22,236 nucleotides of DNA from contig JAGCLR010000304.1 of assembly GCA_017646885.1 (NCBI GenBank), forward strand, positions 1 through 22,236. Direction: 5' to 3'. Shown in pieces: positions 6,102 through 13,175 of the stretch. The notes beneath the pieces are model-generated. The model was not told the DNA's origin and made no database searches. It worked only from the letters and a program-made list of their open reading frames with translations. This DNA is from Methanobrevibacter sp. (GTDB lineage: Archaea; Methanobacteriota; Methanobacteria; Methanobacteriales; Methanobacteriaceae). The stretch's first letter is position 1. Every line of letters begins with the position of its first letter. The position numbers and the translations under genes are program-made.

Positions 6102-6412
6102 TACTTTTTCTCCATAATTTTATCGTGAAGTTTCATTGTGAAATTTAACAGAAATGTATTGATGATAAATCCAATCAAAAGGATGCCGACTGCTCCAAAT
6201 GTATGTGTCAGTGAATTGTTCATTTTCCCATACATAAACAATTTAATTGGAAGTAAAAGTTGAACACAAGCAAACCAAATTACTACAAATGCCCACCAAA
6301 TCGTAAGTCCGATTTTCGGCAAATTACTCACAATCCAATCTGGTTTAGCAACACCAAGTTCTAGTTTTGTGTCTTCAAATGCTTCTTTGAGAGTTTCTTT
6401 AATAAGTCCCAT
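6101..6412 (-). CDS. Two-helix membrane protein
   Basis: 103 aa. Amphipathic N-terminal third (KETLKEAFEDTKLEL), then helices at about 35-60 (TIWWAFVVIWFACVQLLL) and 70-92 (GAVGILLIGFIINTFLL), and a charged C-terminus. It differs from the array at 4834-5621, having longer helices and no Cys-Gly signature. The TAATG start uses the SD GGAGG in the codons of V-M-E-G-K. Holin-like topology is possible but nothing else supports lysis genes here. Confidence 0.84.
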   Translation of the reverse strand: MGLIKETLKEAFEDTKLELGVAKPDWIVSNLPKIGLTIWWAFVVIWFACVQLLLPIKLFMYGKMNNSLTHTFGAVGILLIGFIINTFLLNFTMKLHDKIMEKK

Positions 6413-6792
6413 TACTTACCCTCCATAACTGCGTGGTAAGTTTTCCAAAATTCGTTTCGTGCGGCCGATACGGCCTTAGCCATTTTGTAATTCGGCAAAA
6501 TCGTATCACGCAAATCCTTTGCATAAATTTCAAATTCAGTTTCATTGAGATTTTCATACGGGATGCGACCCAGCCAATCGTAATTGCCATAATTATCGCG
6601 GCGAACATACAGGTCCATTTCAATGTCATTCAGTTCCAACCAAAGAACTTCAATATACTTGTCATAGATTTTAGCAAGCGGATAAAAACCACTATCACCA
6701 TTCTTGAACATAATGAAGTTTTCACGAACTACAATGTTCTGTGTGGTGGTGACCTTTGCCATTTTCAGGAGTTTTTCAAGATTTGCGTTCAT
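6412..6792 (-). CDS. Hypothetical protein, first gene after a strong promoter
   Basis: 126 aa, soluble. A beta-rich central part (NIVVRENFIMFKNGDSGFYPL, then YIEVLWLELNDIEMDLYVRRD) and a helical C-terminus (EFEIYAKDLRDTI...MAKAVSAARNEFWKTY). AGAGGT is 7 nt before the ATG. Transcription should begin about 20 nt upstream at the promoter 6818-6846, making this the lead gene of the run 6792-4092. No family recognised. Confidence 0.85.
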   Translation of the reverse strand: MNANLEKLLKMAKVTTTQNIVVRENFIMFKNGDSGFYPLAKIYDKYIEVLWLELNDIEMDLYVRRDNYGNYDWLGRIPYENLNETEFEIYAKDLRDTILPNYKMAKAVSAARNEFWKTYHAVMEGK

Positions 6793-6817
6793 AGTTGTAC
6801 CTCTTTTGTATATTCAT

Positions 6818-6846
6818 AATATAGAAAAAATCATTGAGCTTGTCAA
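6818..6846 (-). promoter_or_regulatory. Sigma70-type promoter overlapping a hairpin
   Basis: Minus strand: perfect TTGACA (6846-6841), 17 nt, TATATT (6823-6818); start predicted near 6811. The -35 consists of the end of one stem arm and the loop of the hairpin 6827-6853, and the spacer contains the other arm and its T tract. The same layout recurs at 15196-15224. Confidence 0.82.
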
Positions 6847-6853
6847 TGATTTT
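6827..6853 (-). terminator. Intrinsic terminator-like hairpin nested in a promoter
   Basis: An 11-bp perfect stem, AAAATCATTGA / TCAATGATTTT, with a 5-nt loop; on the minus strand it is followed by TTC, giving a run of six T. It lies about 25 nt past the stop of the gene 6879..7316 and would end that transcript. A poly-T run on both sides lets it act in both directions. Confidence 0.68.
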
Positions 6854-6865
6854 ATTATATTTTTA

Positions 6866-6883
6866 TGTAAAACTTTGTTTACA
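6866..6883. repeat. Small inverted repeat at gene end
   Basis: TGTAAA / TTTACA arms (6866-6871, 6878-6883) with a 6-nt spacer touch the stop codon of 6879..7316. A longer version (TTTGTAAA / TTTACAAA, 15242-15263) sits at the same place before the other terminator/promoter element, so the pair may be part of one module. Confidence 0.4.
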
Positions 6884-7316
6884 AATCATAGAAAATTTCT
6901 GTTTTTCCAATGACAACTTTATCCAAGTCAAGAATTTTGGATTTGTCAGTTGGTTTGGCTAATGGAGCAATTACGCAAAATGCCCCAATTCCGTAAACAA
7001 TCGTAACTTCTGTAAATTTATTTTTACATTTCAGTTGTATATGGTAGTTCTCCCAACTGTCTTTATCATCAGTGTAAATAAATTCACGAAATTCCTTATT
7101 CCACAAATTCTCATAAAAGAATTCCATACAGGACCAGATTAAATCTTTGTCCTTGCCCTTGTAGTGGTATAACATACTTTCTTCTTCAAAAGTTTTCTGT
7201 TTTACAACCAATTCCTTCAATTTGGCAAGCATTTTTGTTTTGTCTTTCTTAAACGAAACTAACTTGTCAAATGGTACTTTATAATTTGTTTGTACTATTG
7301 TAAGCATTTTTTCCAT
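6879..7316 (-). CDS. Hypothetical protein
   Basis: 145 aa, lysine-rich. N-terminal helices (LVSFKKDKTKMLAKLKELVVKQ), an aromatic middle (MEFFYENLWNKEFREFIY) and a beta-rich C-terminus (EVTIVYGIGAFCVIAPL). The ATG at 7316 lies inside the end of the upstream gene (22-nt overlap); a second ATG three codons on (7307) is equally possible since neither has a good SD. Last gene before the hairpin 6827-6853. Confidence 0.82.
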   Translation of the reverse strand: MEKMLTIVQTNYKVPFDKLVSFKKDKTKMLAKLKELVVKQKTFEEESMLYHYKGKDKDLIWSCMEFFYENLWNKEFREFIYTDDKDSWENYHIQLKCKNKFTEVTIVYGIGAFCVIAPLAKPTDKSKILDLDKVVIGKTEIFYDL

Positions 7317-7798
7317 TCGTCCATCATATCTATTTGAGCAGCTTTTGCTTCGTCTAACATTTCAATGACTTCATCTTTAGTCAAAATTCGTTCAATGTCA
7401 GTTTCATAAAAAGAATACTGTTTATCTTGTTCAAATGAAACATAGACTTCGCCATAATCTTCAGCACCTATATGACTAACTAAATTGTATTCGTCATTGT
7501 ATTTAATTTGTATAATTTTTGCTTTACAGCGGAAAAACCCGTGACCTTGGAAATCAGTATCTTCAACATAGACAATTTTAATGTCATTTTTGTTTTTAAT
7601 TCCGCCAGTCATTTGCATAGTTCTTCCATAACAAAGGATATACTTACCCTTGTATTTAATTTCTACTTCGGCTTTGTTACTGAGTTCTTTCTGTTTACGA
7701 ACTTCTTCCAAACGAGAACCCGCATAATCACGAAGTTCTTTTAAATCGTGTTCACTCAATGAAGCATCAATGTTTTTCTTGATTTTCTCCAGATCCAT
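7295..7798 (-). CDS. Hypothetical protein
   Basis: 167 aa. Residues 1-45 are helical and charged (LKELRDYAGSRLEEVRKQKE). The middle is beta-rich, with KYKGKYILCYGR, IKIVYVEDTDFQGHGFF and KIIQIKYNDEYNLV; the end is helical (LTKDEVIEMLDEAKAAQ). The middle could be an SH3- or OB-like barrel; this is a guess from strand pattern only. SD AAGGAAG lies 7 nt before the ATG. The gene overlaps the upstream one by 32 nt in another frame. Confidence 0.84.
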   Translation of the reverse strand: MDLEKIKKNIDASLSEHDLKELRDYAGSRLEEVRKQKELSNKAEVEIKYKGKYILCYGRTMQMTGGIKNKNDIKIVYVEDTDFQGHGFFRCKAKIIQIKYNDEYNLVSHIGAEDYGEVYVSFEQDKQYSFYETDIERILTKDEVIEMLDEAKAAQIDMMDEWKKCLQ

Positions 7799-8264
7799 CT
7801 GATTCTTCCTTTATCTTAATTTGTAAAGTTTTTTCACCACATTTATTAACTGAAGCAGTATTTTTTTGTAATGTATTTAAAATAAGCGGAATACCCACAT
7901 CAGTTGGTTTTTCGTTTCTATTCCAAGGAACAGTATAATCTTTTCCATTTATCGTAAAACCACTTATGTCATCGGAATTAGTCAATCTGTCAATACAGTA
8001 TTTTCCCATTTCTTCTATGGTTTTATCTGGGTCAGCCAATCTAATAGTTTGTGAAAAATGTCTTGGGTCAGACACATCAAGTATCAAATTGAAATCGTCT
8101 ACTTGATTTGTTTTAAGAAAGTTCTTATGGTCTTTATCCCAAATCCAGCATTCTTCTTTTACATTAAAGTGAAAGTACTTAATAGCCCACATATCAACTG
8201 TGATACACTCACAATTTTCAAAAATAAAATCTATACTACCTCTATGTAGGTCTACCATTTCCAT
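7767..8264 (-). CDS. Hypothetical protein
   Basis: 165 aa starting MEMVDLHRG. The ATG at 8264 forms TAATG with the upstream stop and has AAGGA at a good distance; a TTG six bases earlier is too close to that SD. The protein begins with a conserved-looking stretch rich in Cys and aromatics (FIFENCECITVDMWAIKY), followed by WIWDKDHKNFLKTNQVDD. The last 40 residues are polar and may be disordered. No family recognised. Confidence 0.83.
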   Translation of the reverse strand: MEMVDLHRGSIDFIFENCECITVDMWAIKYFHFNVKEECWIWDKDHKNFLKTNQVDDFNLILDVSDPRHFSQTIRLADPDKTIEEMGKYCIDRLTNSDDISGFTINGKDYTVPWNRNEKPTDVGIPLILNTLQKNTASVNKCGEKTLQIKIKEESDGSGENQEKH

Positions 8265-8473
8265 TAGCAATTCCTTCTAGGGTCTTCAGGTTGAGCATCC
8301 CACCAACATTTATCCGCATACTCTTTTTTGAACGCCCAGTTATATGTGCTTGAAAACACTTCTGTCAAACAAACAATAGGGGCGCCGACACCAAACAATA
8401 TAGCAATTATCGGCAATAAAACAACCGTTGCTAATAAAATAAATGGAATTAAAAGTATTCTTTTAATCTGCAT
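8264..8473 (-). CDS. Small membrane protein, one or two helices
   Basis: 69 aa from an ATG at 8473 that forms TAATG with the shikimate-dehydrogenase-like gene, whose last codons (W-W-R-E-D) carry GGAGAGAAG as SD. A GTG at 8491 is less likely. The hydrophobic segment RILLIPFILLATVVLLPIIA (residues 5-24) continues to about residue 40. The tail has the polar, Trp- and Cys-containing end KCWWDAQPEDPRRNC. Function unknown. Confidence 0.82.
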   Translation of the reverse strand: MQIKRILLIPFILLATVVLLPIIAILFGVGAPIVCLTEVFSSTYNWAFKKEYADKCWWDAQPEDPRRNC

Positions 8474-9165
8474 TATATATCTTCTCTCCACCAGTTTAAA
8501 GCAAATCTTGCTTGTGTTTCTAACATATCCAATCCATTAACTGACCAGCTACAATTTCTATTTCGTTCTGCTTTCTTTACTAATCTATCATCAGCATAGT
8601 TCAAATCAAAATAAATGAACTTAGACTTATTATTAAAGTTTATGTCAATGTTTGCTTTGAACGGGATAGTATTGACAATCAAAGAATAACGCTTAGCATT
8701 AAATTCAGTCAATGGGTATTCTTTATCCTTTGGGTTTCTAGCAAATATATCTACTACTTCAGCACTCTCAGCTAATTCTTTGTAAATGACTGGAACTACT
8801 CCACCATTACCAAGTATAGCACATTTATTCGGAAAGGTTAATTCCCAATCATCGTGACTGTCTAACAAACGAGAAAGTTCTAAACAGAAAGCACTTCCGT
8901 CAAAGGATTTACCCCATAAAGAACCATCAGATAATTTCTTCACACAGTTAACAGAATCTCCTTCAACAAAATCCAAGTATTGAATTACTTCTTGTTTGTA
9001 AGGAGTTGTAACATTGAAACCACCTATCTCCGGGTCCGCTTTGATTTTCTCAATCGTTCCTTTCAAATCGTCAGTATCAAATACTTCATACTCTACACCC
9101 TGGCTTTCAAACCATTCCTTAGATTTTGAGTATTCAATGTTATGTCCGATTAAAGCGTATTTCAT
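8473..9165 (-). CDS. aroE: Shikimate dehydrogenase homologue
   Basis: 230 aa from the ATG at 9165 (ATGA overlap with the upstream stop); a TTG at 9189 gives an unlikely extension. AroE reduces 3-dehydroshikimate to shikimate with NADPH. Visible: N-terminal YALIGHNIEYSKSK with the substrate-binding serines S13 and S15; GFNVTTPYKQEV with catalytic Lys K57 (the usual PHK is PYK here); SVNCV for AVNTV; LWGKSFDGSAF with the catalytic-pair Asp D89 (usual GxNTDGxGF); the nucleotide loop ILGNGGVVPV at 117-126; and the C-terminal NGLDMLETQARFALNWW. It is about 40 residues shorter than bacterial AroE (near 270). Key catalytic residues are kept, so activity is plausible. An auxiliary metabolic role during infection is inferred. 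Confidence 0.87.
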   Translation of the reverse strand: MKYALIGHNIEYSKSKEWFESQGVEYEVFDTDDLKGTIEKIKADPEIGGFNVTTPYKQEVIQYLDFVEGDSVNCVKKLSDGSLWGKSFDGSAFCLELSRLLDSHDDWELTFPNKCAILGNGGVVPVIYKELAESAEVVDIFARNPKDKEYPLTEFNAKRYSLIVNTIPFKANIDINFNNKSKFIYFDLNYADDRLVKKAERNRNCSWSVNGLDMLETQARFALNWWREDI

Positions 9166-9752
9166 AGATTTCGGTATTCTTTTTCCCAACCGATAATTTT
9201 GTTCTTTGAGTAATCGTCAAAAGACAATCCCATATCATCCATCAGATTCTTTACCAATCTAACTGTGTCTAGTCTTGTCTTAAGGTCTTTCTTTATTGCT
9301 TCTCTAGACTGGTCTTTTACCTTCATTTCAGCAAGTTTCTGTTCCAAGAATTTTACTTTGTCTTCTGCTAATTGTTTAACAGCTACAATCTGAGAACAAT
9401 TTGCTTTAATGTTTTCTGTAATTTGACCTTCATCAAGAATGTAGAAACATACTTCCGAGCCCTGACCAACTGCCAAATTCAAATTAAAGTAATTCTTTCC
9501 ATCTGTGAAAGTATGGTACATACAATAATCATTGGCAGATGTCCACTTCAAATATGGCAGTGTGTCATCTTTGTAATGTTGACTGAACAAAGTATCGTGT
9601 CTAGTCCAGTCAAAGAGTTCGGGTTTCTCCCAGTCTTCAATCGTGTTCTGTGGACCTTTCATTTTAGCCAGTTCACATAACTTGTCAATAGTGGCGCCGA
9701 ATGTCTTCAGTGCTACAATTTCTTCTTCTAGTTGTTCAATAAAGTAGTTCAT
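9162..9752 (-). CDS. Hypothetical protein, probably translated without a leader
   Basis: 196 aa. N-terminal helix (IEQLEEEIVALKTFGATIDKLCEL), a middle with aromatic strands (YLKWTSANDYCMYHTF, GKNYFNLNLAVGQGSEVCFYIL) and a long charged helix at about 130-175 that may be a coiled coil (LAEDKVKFLEQKLAEMK). No SD precedes the ATG. The -10 box of the promoter 9759-9787 ends 6 nt before it, so the predicted transcript begins at or very near the A of the ATG. Reinitiation after the upstream stop 16 nt away is the alternative. Confidence 0.82.
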   Translation of the reverse strand: MNYFIEQLEEEIVALKTFGATIDKLCELAKMKGPQNTIEDWEKPELFDWTRHDTLFSQHYKDDTLPYLKWTSANDYCMYHTFTDGKNYFNLNLAVGQGSEVCFYILDEGQITENIKANCSQIVAVKQLAEDKVKFLEQKLAEMKVKDQSREAIKKDLKTRLDTVRLVKNLMDDMGLSFDDYSKNKIIGWEKEYRNL

Positions 9753-9758
9753 AGTGCT

Positions 9759-9787
9759 AATATAGATTTATTCTTCTTCTTTGTCAA
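9759..9787 (-). promoter_or_regulatory. Sigma70-type promoter without hairpin
   Basis: Minus strand: TTGACA (9787-9782), 17 nt, TATATT (9764-9759). The -35 lies within the last codons of the gene 9768..10559 (ATT GAC AAA). Predicted start near 9752, the first base of the next gene. Confidence 0.72.
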
Positions 9788-10559
9788 TAGTGGTTTTCAT
9801 AATTCTGTCAAGTACATCCTGACAAGCACGATTAGCCGAAACATACTCTGGGTCATTAGCAATCTTTTCGGCTTCGGTTAAATCTTCACGCCAGGCAAAT
9901 GGTAAATCCAAAGCAACAGAAGGACCATAAGCATCTAAATTACATTTATCAACATTTAGTTTAAATTGCTTATAACAGTATTCTTCGTATGCTTCAATTT
10001 CTTTATCAGAATGTAATTGTGGTTTAACATACTCAAAGAACTTCTTGAAATTCCCAGGAACAACTGTAATGCTATAAACCTTTCCATTCATACAGTTAAT
10101 TGAGAAATTCATTCCTTGCAATCCATTGTCATTTAGCAAATCAAAATACTTTCTTGCTTCGGCAAAACATTCTTTAATTTCTTTGTCTGTCTTTCGCATA
10201 ACTTCAATCTTCTTGTCAAGAACAGACCAATCATCTTTAATGTCAGACTTGAAAATGGTAAGACTTTCAATAACAGAACTGAATGTACCCATAGCACTCA
10301 TAGTTTCATATTCACTTACACAACCGCCACATAATTCACGCAGACGGAAACCGAATGTATTATCTTGTTCCCAATGCTTTTCCTTACGATAGAACTTGTT
10401 TTCAAATTCTACTCCGGAATTTAGAAACTCCGAAGAATAATAATGTAGTTCGTAATTTTCAAGAATGTCAGGAGCATTCTCAGTTAGATATGCTTTAACT
10501 CTATCAAGCATAGAAGGTGGATTTATTGTTTCTGTTGCTTTCTTTAACCAGCCAAACAT
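9768..10559 (-). CDS. Hypothetical protein
   Basis: 263 aa, one of the larger orphan genes. Residues 1-35 are helical, then a Cys- and Gly-containing patch (ELCGGCVSEYETMSAMGTF, 75-93), a helical region (KKIEVMRKTDKEIKECFAEARKYF) and a beta segment (GMNFSINCMNGKVYSITVVPG). The C-terminus is acidic. SD AAAGGAG, encoded by the end of the upstream gene, is 8 nt before the ATG; overlap 16 nt. No family recognised. Confidence 0.85.
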   Translation of the reverse strand: MFGWLKKATETINPPSMLDRVKAYLTENAPDILENYELHYYSSEFLNSGVEFENKFYRKEKHWEQDNTFGFRLRELCGGCVSEYETMSAMGTFSSVIESLTIFKSDIKDDWSVLDKKIEVMRKTDKEIKECFAEARKYFDLLNDNGLQGMNFSINCMNGKVYSITVVPGNFKKFFEYVKPQLHSDKEIEAYEEYCYKQFKLNVDKCNLDAYGPSVALDLPFAWREDLTEAEKIANDPEYVSANRACQDVLDRIMKTTIDKEEE

Positions 10560-10882
10560 TTGTATTTCTCCTTTAAAAAAGTTATAATTTCTTCTGGTGT
10601 GTCAAATTCTTTATCTCCATCGTCATTGTCATTAAAATAAAAATGTAATGGATAAACTTCTATTATATCCCAGTGCCCGTTCTTTCTGTGTTCGTGCCAT
10701 TCCCACTGTAGTGAACCATCACCACCAGGAAACAATTCAAAAAGCTTTGGAATATAAGGTTGAATTGCTTCAGCTCTTTTGAATACAATCTCTGGCATTG
10801 GTTCGGCATCATATCCATCCCAACCTTTTTCAGCACAAGCAATTCTTAAACTTTCTATTGTATTAGGTGTGCGAACAGCCAT
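10544..10882 (-). CDS. Conserved hypothetical protein of the WDGY...DGSLQWEW type
   Basis: 112 aa. The N-terminal helix with ACAEKGWDGYDAEP, a middle PYIPKLFELFPGGDG followed by SLQWEW, and a C-terminal sheet/helix resemble a widespread uncharacterised family in bacteria and phages with the pattern W-D-G-Y-x-A-x-P ... P-D-G-x-x-x-E-W. I know of no proven function. The ATG overlaps the upstream gene by 20 nt and has no visible SD, so coupling is probably needed. Confidence 0.8.
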   Translation of the reverse strand: MAVRTPNTIESLRIACAEKGWDGYDAEPMPEIVFKRAEAIQPYIPKLFELFPGGDGSLQWEWHEHRKNGHWDIIEVYPLHFYFNDNDDGDKEFDTPEEIITFLKEKYKCLAG

Positions 10883-11333
10883 AATTTTTTATTAAATTGT
10901 CTATATGAGTTCCGTTTGGTTTTGATTCGTCTACTGTAACAATAACTGTAGTACACAAAACACTCGCCCACATTGGAAAATAACAATTTGCTATTTCTTC
11001 TTGTAATCGTTCAGGACAACAATTAAAATTATTCAGTATAACAATGTTGTTTGTTCTGCTGCGTAAAATTGTATGACCTCTATAAGACCCATAAACGAAA
11101 TGACTACCGTTTTCTGTTGTAAAATAACAGTTCCATCTGTCTTTGAACTTAATTCCTTTTTCTTTTACTTTATTTTTTACATCTTTGAAAAACACCTTTG
11201 ATGGTGTCAATGTTTCATCAAGATAAGCTATATTTGTTTCCAAATCTCGCATCTGCTTGACACAAAAATCTCTAAGGTCAAACAGATATAGATAATCGTT
11301 ATATTTGTGCTTTGTAATAACCCAACGTATCAT
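10863..11333 (-). CDS. Protein resembling a degenerate piece of terminase ATPase
   Basis: 156 aa. The order of short motifs recalls the middle of a phage terminase large-subunit ATPase: ENGSHFVYGS (74-83), RG at 85-86, LRSRTNNIVILNNF (90-103) where the Walker B strand plus DE would lie, then YFPMWAS (118-124) and TVIVTVDESKPNGTHIDNL (129-147), like the motif III region ending TPNG. The catalytic acidic pair is replaced by Asn-Asn and no Walker A loop is seen, so it should not hydrolyse ATP. This is my own motif reading; a chance resemblance cannot be excluded. Starts in an ATGA overlap with weak SD. Confidence 0.5.
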   Translation of the reverse strand: MIRWVITKHKYNDYLYLFDLRDFCVKQMRDLETNIAYLDETLTPSKVFFKDVKNKVKEKGIKFKDRWNCYFTTENGSHFVYGSYRGHTILRSRTNNIVILNNFNCCPERLQEEIANCYFPMWASVLCTTVIVTVDESKPNGTHIDNLIKNYGCSHT

Positions 11334-11587
11334 ATTTCTTTACATCTGTCAAGGCTATTCAAATAACATTCAGTCGCCCATAACATTTTAGCATATTCAC
11401 CAGTTATCTCAAACAAATTAACTTCTTCATATCGTCCTGGTAATACTCGCCCATAGTAATAAACTGAATGGTCTTCATTTGAATAAACATAAGTTGTGCT
11501 TTCACTTTCCCAATACCTAAAAACTCTGATGTGGTAATAAGCCAAATCATACATTTGTTCAGGAGTAAGTAAGCACTTTGTTTTCAT
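11330..11587 (-). CDS. Hypothetical protein
   Basis: 85 aa, rich in Tyr (11) and Glu. Helix LTPEQMYDLAYYHIRVFRYW, then a strand pair (TTYVYSNEDHSVYYYGRVL) and a terminal helix (EYAKMLWATECYLNSL). ATGA overlaps at both ends. No clear SD. No family recognised. Confidence 0.78.
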   Translation of the reverse strand: MKTKCLLTPEQMYDLAYYHIRVFRYWESESTTYVYSNEDHSVYYYGRVLPGRYEEVNLFEITGEYAKMLWATECYLNSLDRCKEI

Positions 11588-11793
11588 TTCATATTCTGTA
11601 TTTTAACTTTTCCGCATTTCTTACAACGCAAGTAGTATCTGTCATATTTGGAATCACCAAAAAATTCACTGTGGTCGCAGACATGAACTACCTCGTCAGT
11701 TTCCCATTCGTGTTTACAACAGTGGTCTATGATTTTACCAACGATAAAACCAATCAAAGCAAATGCTGCTACAGTTATAATTACTATTTCCAT
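11584..11793 (-). CDS. Membrane-anchored zinc-ribbon protein
   Basis: 69 aa. One N-terminal transmembrane helix (residues 3-20, IVIITVAAFALIGFIVGK) is followed by a zinc-ribbon-like domain: C25, C26, H28 (CCKHEWE), C39/H41, and C57-x-x-C60 (YYLRCKKCGK). The H-E-W ... Y-x-x-C-x-x-C-G-K spacing is common in short phage zinc ribbons, but these are rarely attached to a membrane helix. The ribbon should lie in the cytoplasm if the short N-terminus faces out, which the basic residues after the helix support. Confidence 0.8.
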   Translation of the reverse strand: MEIVIITVAAFALIGFIVGKIIDHCCKHEWETDEVVHVCDHSEFFGDSKYDRYYLRCKKCGKVKIQNMK

Positions 11794-12155
11794 TAGATAC
11801 CCATAGCCTTCTTGACTTCAAGCAAATCATCCAACGTTGCTACTTTGTAAAAATTGCCGTCAATGTAAACACCATACTTCTTAAACGTATCACCAAATCC
11901 CCAAGAGTAATTTCCTCCACCATTCCACCCATTATTAAGGATGTCTTGAACAAGCTTTCGTTTCTGTCCTGCCAATGGTTGTATCGGCGCATTTAGTGTT
12001 AAAGTAATTCTGCGTTTGTTCCGACACGGAGCAGTACCCTCAACAGTAATGTTCGGGTTGTTGAAACCATCATTGAAGTAACTAGCAGATTCTACTTCCA
12101 ACAGAACGCCAGTCTTTTTTCCAGTATAAGTTGCTTTTTGAATTGTTGTTTTCAT
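11793..12155 (-). CDS. Hypothetical protein
   Basis: 120 aa from the ATG at 12155 (ATGA overlap, SD GGGAG 9 nt upstream); a TTG at 12185 would add ten residues without an SD. Mostly beta: TYTGKKTGVLLEVESASYF, RRITLTLNAP, YGVYIDGNFYKV. A glycine-rich turn GWNGGGNYSWGFG (75-87) stands out, and the end is helical. It may be a small beta-barrel. No family recognised. Confidence 0.83.
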   Translation of the reverse strand: MKTTIQKATYTGKKTGVLLEVESASYFNDGFNNPNITVEGTAPCRNKRRITLTLNAPIQPLAGQKRKLVQDILNNGWNGGGNYSWGFGDTFKKYGVYIDGNFYKVATLDDLLEVKKAMGI

Positions 12156-12559
12156 TTGTTTTTTCTCCCAAAGTTTTTTCTCCAAATCAAACGAAGTCCA
12201 CTATCGTCTGCTTCTTTGAAACCGAGTTTTTCGTAGAATACCTTTGTTTCCGGTAGACTACATAGTGTTATTAAATTAGCATTTTCTTTGAACTTTGTCA
12301 ATGCCCTTCTTCCATAATCTTGTAACTGATAACTTTTATAAACTTCTAATGAGTAGATATGGAACTGTTGTGGCTTTCTTTCTTCATAAATCGCAATCCA
12401 GATGGGATGGTCAATCTCCTGGTCAATGAACTTACGGACGATAATAGAACCAGTATCAAACTTGTTCTTAATACACATTCTGTATGTCAAAGGAAACTTT
12501 TCTTTGTCAATCGTTTCCAGCATATCATTTGTATAGATTTTATCGTCAAACCATCTCAT
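12152..12559 (-). CDS. GNAT-family N-acetyltransferase-like protein
   Basis: 135 aa, typical length for a single GNAT domain. The central strand FHIYSLEVYKSYQLQ is followed by DYGRRALTKFKE (81-92), matching motif A (x-x-G-x-G/A) that holds the CoA pyrophosphate, though only the first Gly is kept. VFYEKLGFKE (108-117) is the classic C-terminal motif B. The family transfers an acyl group from acyl-CoA to an amine; the acceptor is unknown. TAATG coupling with SD AGAGGA formed by the codons Q-E-E-D of the gene before it. Confidence 0.8.
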   Translation of the reverse strand: MRWFDDKIYTNDMLETIDKEKFPLTYRMCIKNKFDTGSIIVRKFIDQEIDHPIWIAIYEERKPQQFHIYSLEVYKSYQLQDYGRRALTKFKENANLITLCSLPETKVFYEKLGFKEADDSGLRLIWRKNFGRKNK

Positions 12560-12909
12560 TAGAAATCCTCTTCTTGCATTTTGCTAATTTTCATATTTAC
12601 AATATGATTTTTAACTATCTTATTTACTTCTCCCAAAAAGAATTTAAATTTTTGTACATCAGCAGGTTGGCAAGTTTTTCTAGTTTGGAAATAAACTGGA
12701 CCTTTATAAAAACAATCTAACTGAACACATACATTCGTTTCGTGGTCTTCAGGTACATGACCGGCAATAGCTGCGTCATAATTAGGAATAAATGCTAAAA
12801 ACCAAGTTCCGTTTGTACTCCAAGGTTCTTGCAGTTCTTTTACTACAAATCCATACTCAGTACAGATTTGAATGAATTGCTCTTTTGAAATGTCCTGTTT
12901 GTGTTCCAT
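12559..12909 (-). CDS. Orphan family P, copy 2
   Basis: 116 aa, paralogue of 13745..14074. Shared positions: FIQICTEYGFVVKE with FTEILTKHGFRVEK, TNGTWFLAFIPN with GGGDWYVAYLPN, AAIAGHVPEDHETNVCVQL with VAIAAYEPGDNTATICSEL, and a C-terminal helix ending in DF. Probably one alpha/beta domain. Both copies follow directly after a small membrane-protein gene. The tail codons GAG GAT TTC TAATG provide the SD and the start of the acetyltransferase gene. Confidence 0.85.
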   Translation of the reverse strand: MEHKQDISKEQFIQICTEYGFVVKELQEPWSTNGTWFLAFIPNYDAAIAGHVPEDHETNVCVQLDCFYKGPVYFQTRKTCQPADVQKFKFFLGEVNKIVKNHIVNMKISKMQEEDF

Positions 12910-13175
12910 TAGAAAATACCCAGATGAAATTTATCATCAATTTTTGAGAGAAGCGTAAACCACGCAACTGCCCACGGGACTGTGATAATCATACCAGGAA
13001 TCCCAACAGTCCATTTATCAAATCCCATACTATCGTTTAGATAAATTGCTGCGAAAATTGGTACAAACGCAATACAAACTGAAAGAAGCAATGCTGCGCC
13101 ATACAGTGCTAAACCAAAAACACCGACAATTACCATTCCAGTATTCTTTACTACTTCCCACAAGTATTCTTTCAT
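12909..13175 (-). CDS. Two-helix membrane protein beside family P copy 2
   Basis: 88 aa from the ATG at 13175, which overlaps the upstream stop (ATGA) and has GGGAGAAG before it; a TTG at 13199 gives an unlikely extension. Helices at about 13-45 (MVIVGVFGLALYGAALLLSV, then IAFVPIFAAIYL) and 58-80 (TVGIPGMIITVPWAVAWFTLL). Its stop overlaps the family P start in TAATG. No function recognised. Confidence 0.85.
   Translation of the reverse strand: MKEYLWEVVKNTGMVIVGVFGLALYGAALLLSVCIAFVPIFAAIYLNDSMGFDKWTVGIPGMIITVPWAVAWFTLLSKIDDKFHLGIF

Noticed and set aside
8339..8368. TTGACA with TATAAC at 18-nt spacing inside 8264..8473
   Set aside because: The spacing and -10 are weaker than the other promoters and it lies inside a coupled gene; not enough to call.
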